This document shows, in pieces, positions 62,917-64,000 of a DNA stretch of 64,000 nt. The translations under genes were made by a program, and so were the position numbers. The notes under the pieces are model-generated. The model did no database searches. It saw only the letters and a program-made list of their open reading frames with translations, and was not told the DNA's origin. The stretch is taken from NCBI RefSeq assembly GCF_000419525.1, contig NZ_ATTE01000001.1:1426001-1490000 (forward strand), in the 5' to 3' direction. Source of the DNA: Leucothrix mucor DSM 2157. Lineage in GTDB: Bacteria; Pseudomonadota; Gammaproteobacteria; Thiotrichales; Thiotrichaceae. The stretch's first letter is position 1. Every line of letters starts with the position of its first letter.

Positions 62917-63882
62917 ATGGCTCTGGGAAAAATTGCTGTAAACACTGTTGATTTAGTGATTAATCAAGACTTAAAAGCACTGATAATTAAGGACGCCAAC
63001 AACGTAGATCGTGATTTTCTTTTTCGATGTATTGAATCTAAAGCTGAAGAGATAATCGAACAAGGGAAAGGGGCTACTGTCAAAGGTATCACCTTAGATG
63101 TGCTCAGAAACTTACAAATCCCACTCCCCCCACTAGAAACCCAAAAACAAATTGCAGCCGTCTTAGAAAAAGCCGATCAGCTACGCAAAGATTGTCAGCA
63201 AATAGAGCAAGAGCTAAATAGCCTCGCTCAATCGGTGTTTATTGACATGTTTGGTGATCGCTTGGAGTCTCCTCACTCCTCTTTGGGAGAAGTATCTCAA
63301 GTGGTTTCTGGGGTTACTAAAGGGCAGAAACTACAAAACAAAGTAACAGTAATGGCTCCATACATGAGAGTAGCTAATGTACAAGCAGGCTACTTAAATC
63401 TCGATGAAATTAAAGAGGTCGAAGTCAAAGAAACAGACGTAGAAAAATACAAACTAGAAGTTGGCGATGTTTTGCTAACGGAAGGTGGGGACTACGATAA
63501 GCTGGGCCGAGGGGCAATTTGGCATGGGGAGATAATTGGGTGTATCCATCAAAACCATATATTTAGGGTTCGTCTTGACCGTAACATCTATACGCCAGAA
63601 TGGTTGAATGGTTACTTGAAGACTACTTTTGCTAAGCGCTATTTTATGAAGTGCGCTAAGAAAACAACAAACTTGGCTTCTATTAATATCACTCAACTCA
63701 AGGGCTTACCGATGCCAAAGATAAGTCTAGAAAAACAAAAAGAATTTGATCATAAAAATGAAGCTATTAAAAAACAAATTTTATTAAATATTGATCTAGC
63801 GGCAGAGGCTCAAAACAACTTCAATGCCTTAATGCAAAAAGCCTTTAAAGGTGATTTGAACCTCGACAAATCAGCCACCTAA
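62917..63882 (+). CDS. hsdS: HsdS C-terminal fragment (open frame after the IS element)
   Basis: 321 residues from the first in-frame ATG downstream of the insertion (MALGKIAVNTVDLVINQDL). It holds the end of the first target-recognition domain, the first conserved coiled-coil (PPLETQKQIAAVLEKADQL), a complete second recognition domain (VVSGVTKGQKL to ITQLKGLPMPKI) and the distal conserved helix (EKQKEFDHKNEAIKKQ). Half-length HsdS proteins can dimerise and still guide methylation in some systems, so residual function is possible. There is no obvious ribosome binding site before 62917, so expression is doubtful. Confidence 0.7.
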   Translation: MALGKIAVNTVDLVINQDLKALIIKDANNVDRDFLFRCIESKAEEIIEQGKGATVKGITLDVLRNLQIPLPPLETQKQIAAVLEKADQLRKDCQQIEQELNSLAQSVFIDMFGDRLESPHSSLGEVSQVVSGVTKGQKLQNKVTVMAPYMRVANVQAGYLNLDEIKEVEVKETDVEKYKLEVGDVLLTEGGDYDKLGRGAIWHGEIIGCIHQNHIFRVRLDRNIYTPEWLNGYLKTTFAKRYFMKCAKKTTNLASINITQLKGLPMPKISLEKQKEFDHKNEAIKKQILLNIDLAAEAQNNFNALMQKAFKGDLNLDKSAT

Positions 63883-63905
63883 AAGAAACGAAAATATGCT
63901 TCGGG

Positions 63906-63936
63906 AAAAGGCCACGCACTGCGTGACCTTTCTTTT
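63906..63936 (+). terminator. Terminator after hsdS
   Basis: GGCCACGC and GCGTGACC (one mismatch) with flanking AAAA and TTTCTTTT form a terminator-like hairpin 24 bases past the hsdS stop. An hsdR gene, if present, would need its own promoter or lie elsewhere. Confidence 0.7.
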
Positions 63937-64000
63937 GCCTGTATTGGGCTATTTGGTTTTAACACGCACTGTTAAAACGTGACTTGCTGATAAATACTCT

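Larger units (their letters stand above)
61147..63882 (+). pseudogene. hsdS: hsdS interrupted by IS66-family element
   Basis: Type I specificity subunit in two pieces. The 5' part (61147-61220) codes for MSFPCVALSSLVYIKGGGT-PSKSQP and starts within the hsdM stop. The 3' part resumes at 62766 with TYWNGDIPWVSV. Joining 61220 directly to 62766, i.e. removing the element and one 9-bp target copy, gives one open frame of about 396 residues, the normal HsdS length, with two target-recognition domains and the conserved helices (LETQKQIAAVLEKADQLRK). The insertion is therefore recent and the gene otherwise undamaged. Without full HsdS the methylase should lack its native specificity. Confidence 0.93.

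Overview
The window looks like a stretch of chromosome from a heterotrophic, probably marine, gammaproteobacterium that stores polyhydroxyalkanoate (PHA). The evidence is gene content: a CysB/CysJI sulfur-assimilation set, a Pil-Chp-like chemosensory operon, the symporter/DUF4212/DUF294 set, NqrM, a Pat-type acetyltransferase and two kinds of PHA synthase. A Thiotrichales-like host (Leucothrix/Cocleimonas type) is a guess from this mixture, not something the sequence proves. No rRNA, tRNA or CRISPR was recognised.

Layout. 1-8 kb: an AspT/YidE-type transporter, oleate hydratase with a UspA-like protein, a FixJ-type two-component pair whose kinase is cut by an in-frame amber codon, trmJ, and a short malic enzyme. 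8-14.5 kb: a His-rich lipoprotein, a large secreted alpha-2-macroglobulin-like protein lacking the thioester half, a DegS-like protease and a nitroreductase. 14.6-34.3 kb is a carbon-storage and acetyl-CoA region: acs, class I phaC with a long Lys/Ala-rich tail, a five-gene chemosensory operon, phaB-phaA, a Pat-type protein acetyltransferase, phaR overlapping a histone-deacetylase-family gene, and a PhaE-like plus class III phaC pair. 34.3-41.5 kb: gamma-carbonic anhydrase, CBS protein, nqrM, an exonuclease/DUF294/symporter/DUF4212 operon, and cysB. 41.6-50.3 kb: a 49-codon small gene, cysJ, cysI, a LysR regulator divergent from a beta-alanine/pyruvate aminotransferase and mmsA, and an EamA transporter.

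50.4-64 kb is accessory. It holds a STAND-like NTPase with eight near-identical 132-bp TPR repeats, a cupredoxin, a toxin-antitoxin pair, three secreted unknown proteins (two of them paralogous), a sulfotransferase remnant, and a JmjC/cupin oxygenase gene. That oxygenase gene sits between two 115-bp direct repeats, the second of which is the hsdM leader. A type I restriction-modification locus follows, in which hsdS is split by an IS66-family element; removing the element and one 9-bp target copy restores an uninterrupted frame.

How the genes may work together (inference): Acs makes acetyl-CoA, PhaA/PhaB and the synthases store it, malic enzyme can supply NADPH, PhaR senses granules, and the Pat/deacetylase pair could set Acs activity. 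The symporter and the beta-alanine genes feed the same acetyl-CoA pool. The most unusual items are the class I synthase tail, the phaR-deacetylase overlap, the JmjC cassette with its duplicated hsdM leader, the expandable TPR array, the tandem secreted paralogues and the cleanly reversible hsdS insertion.
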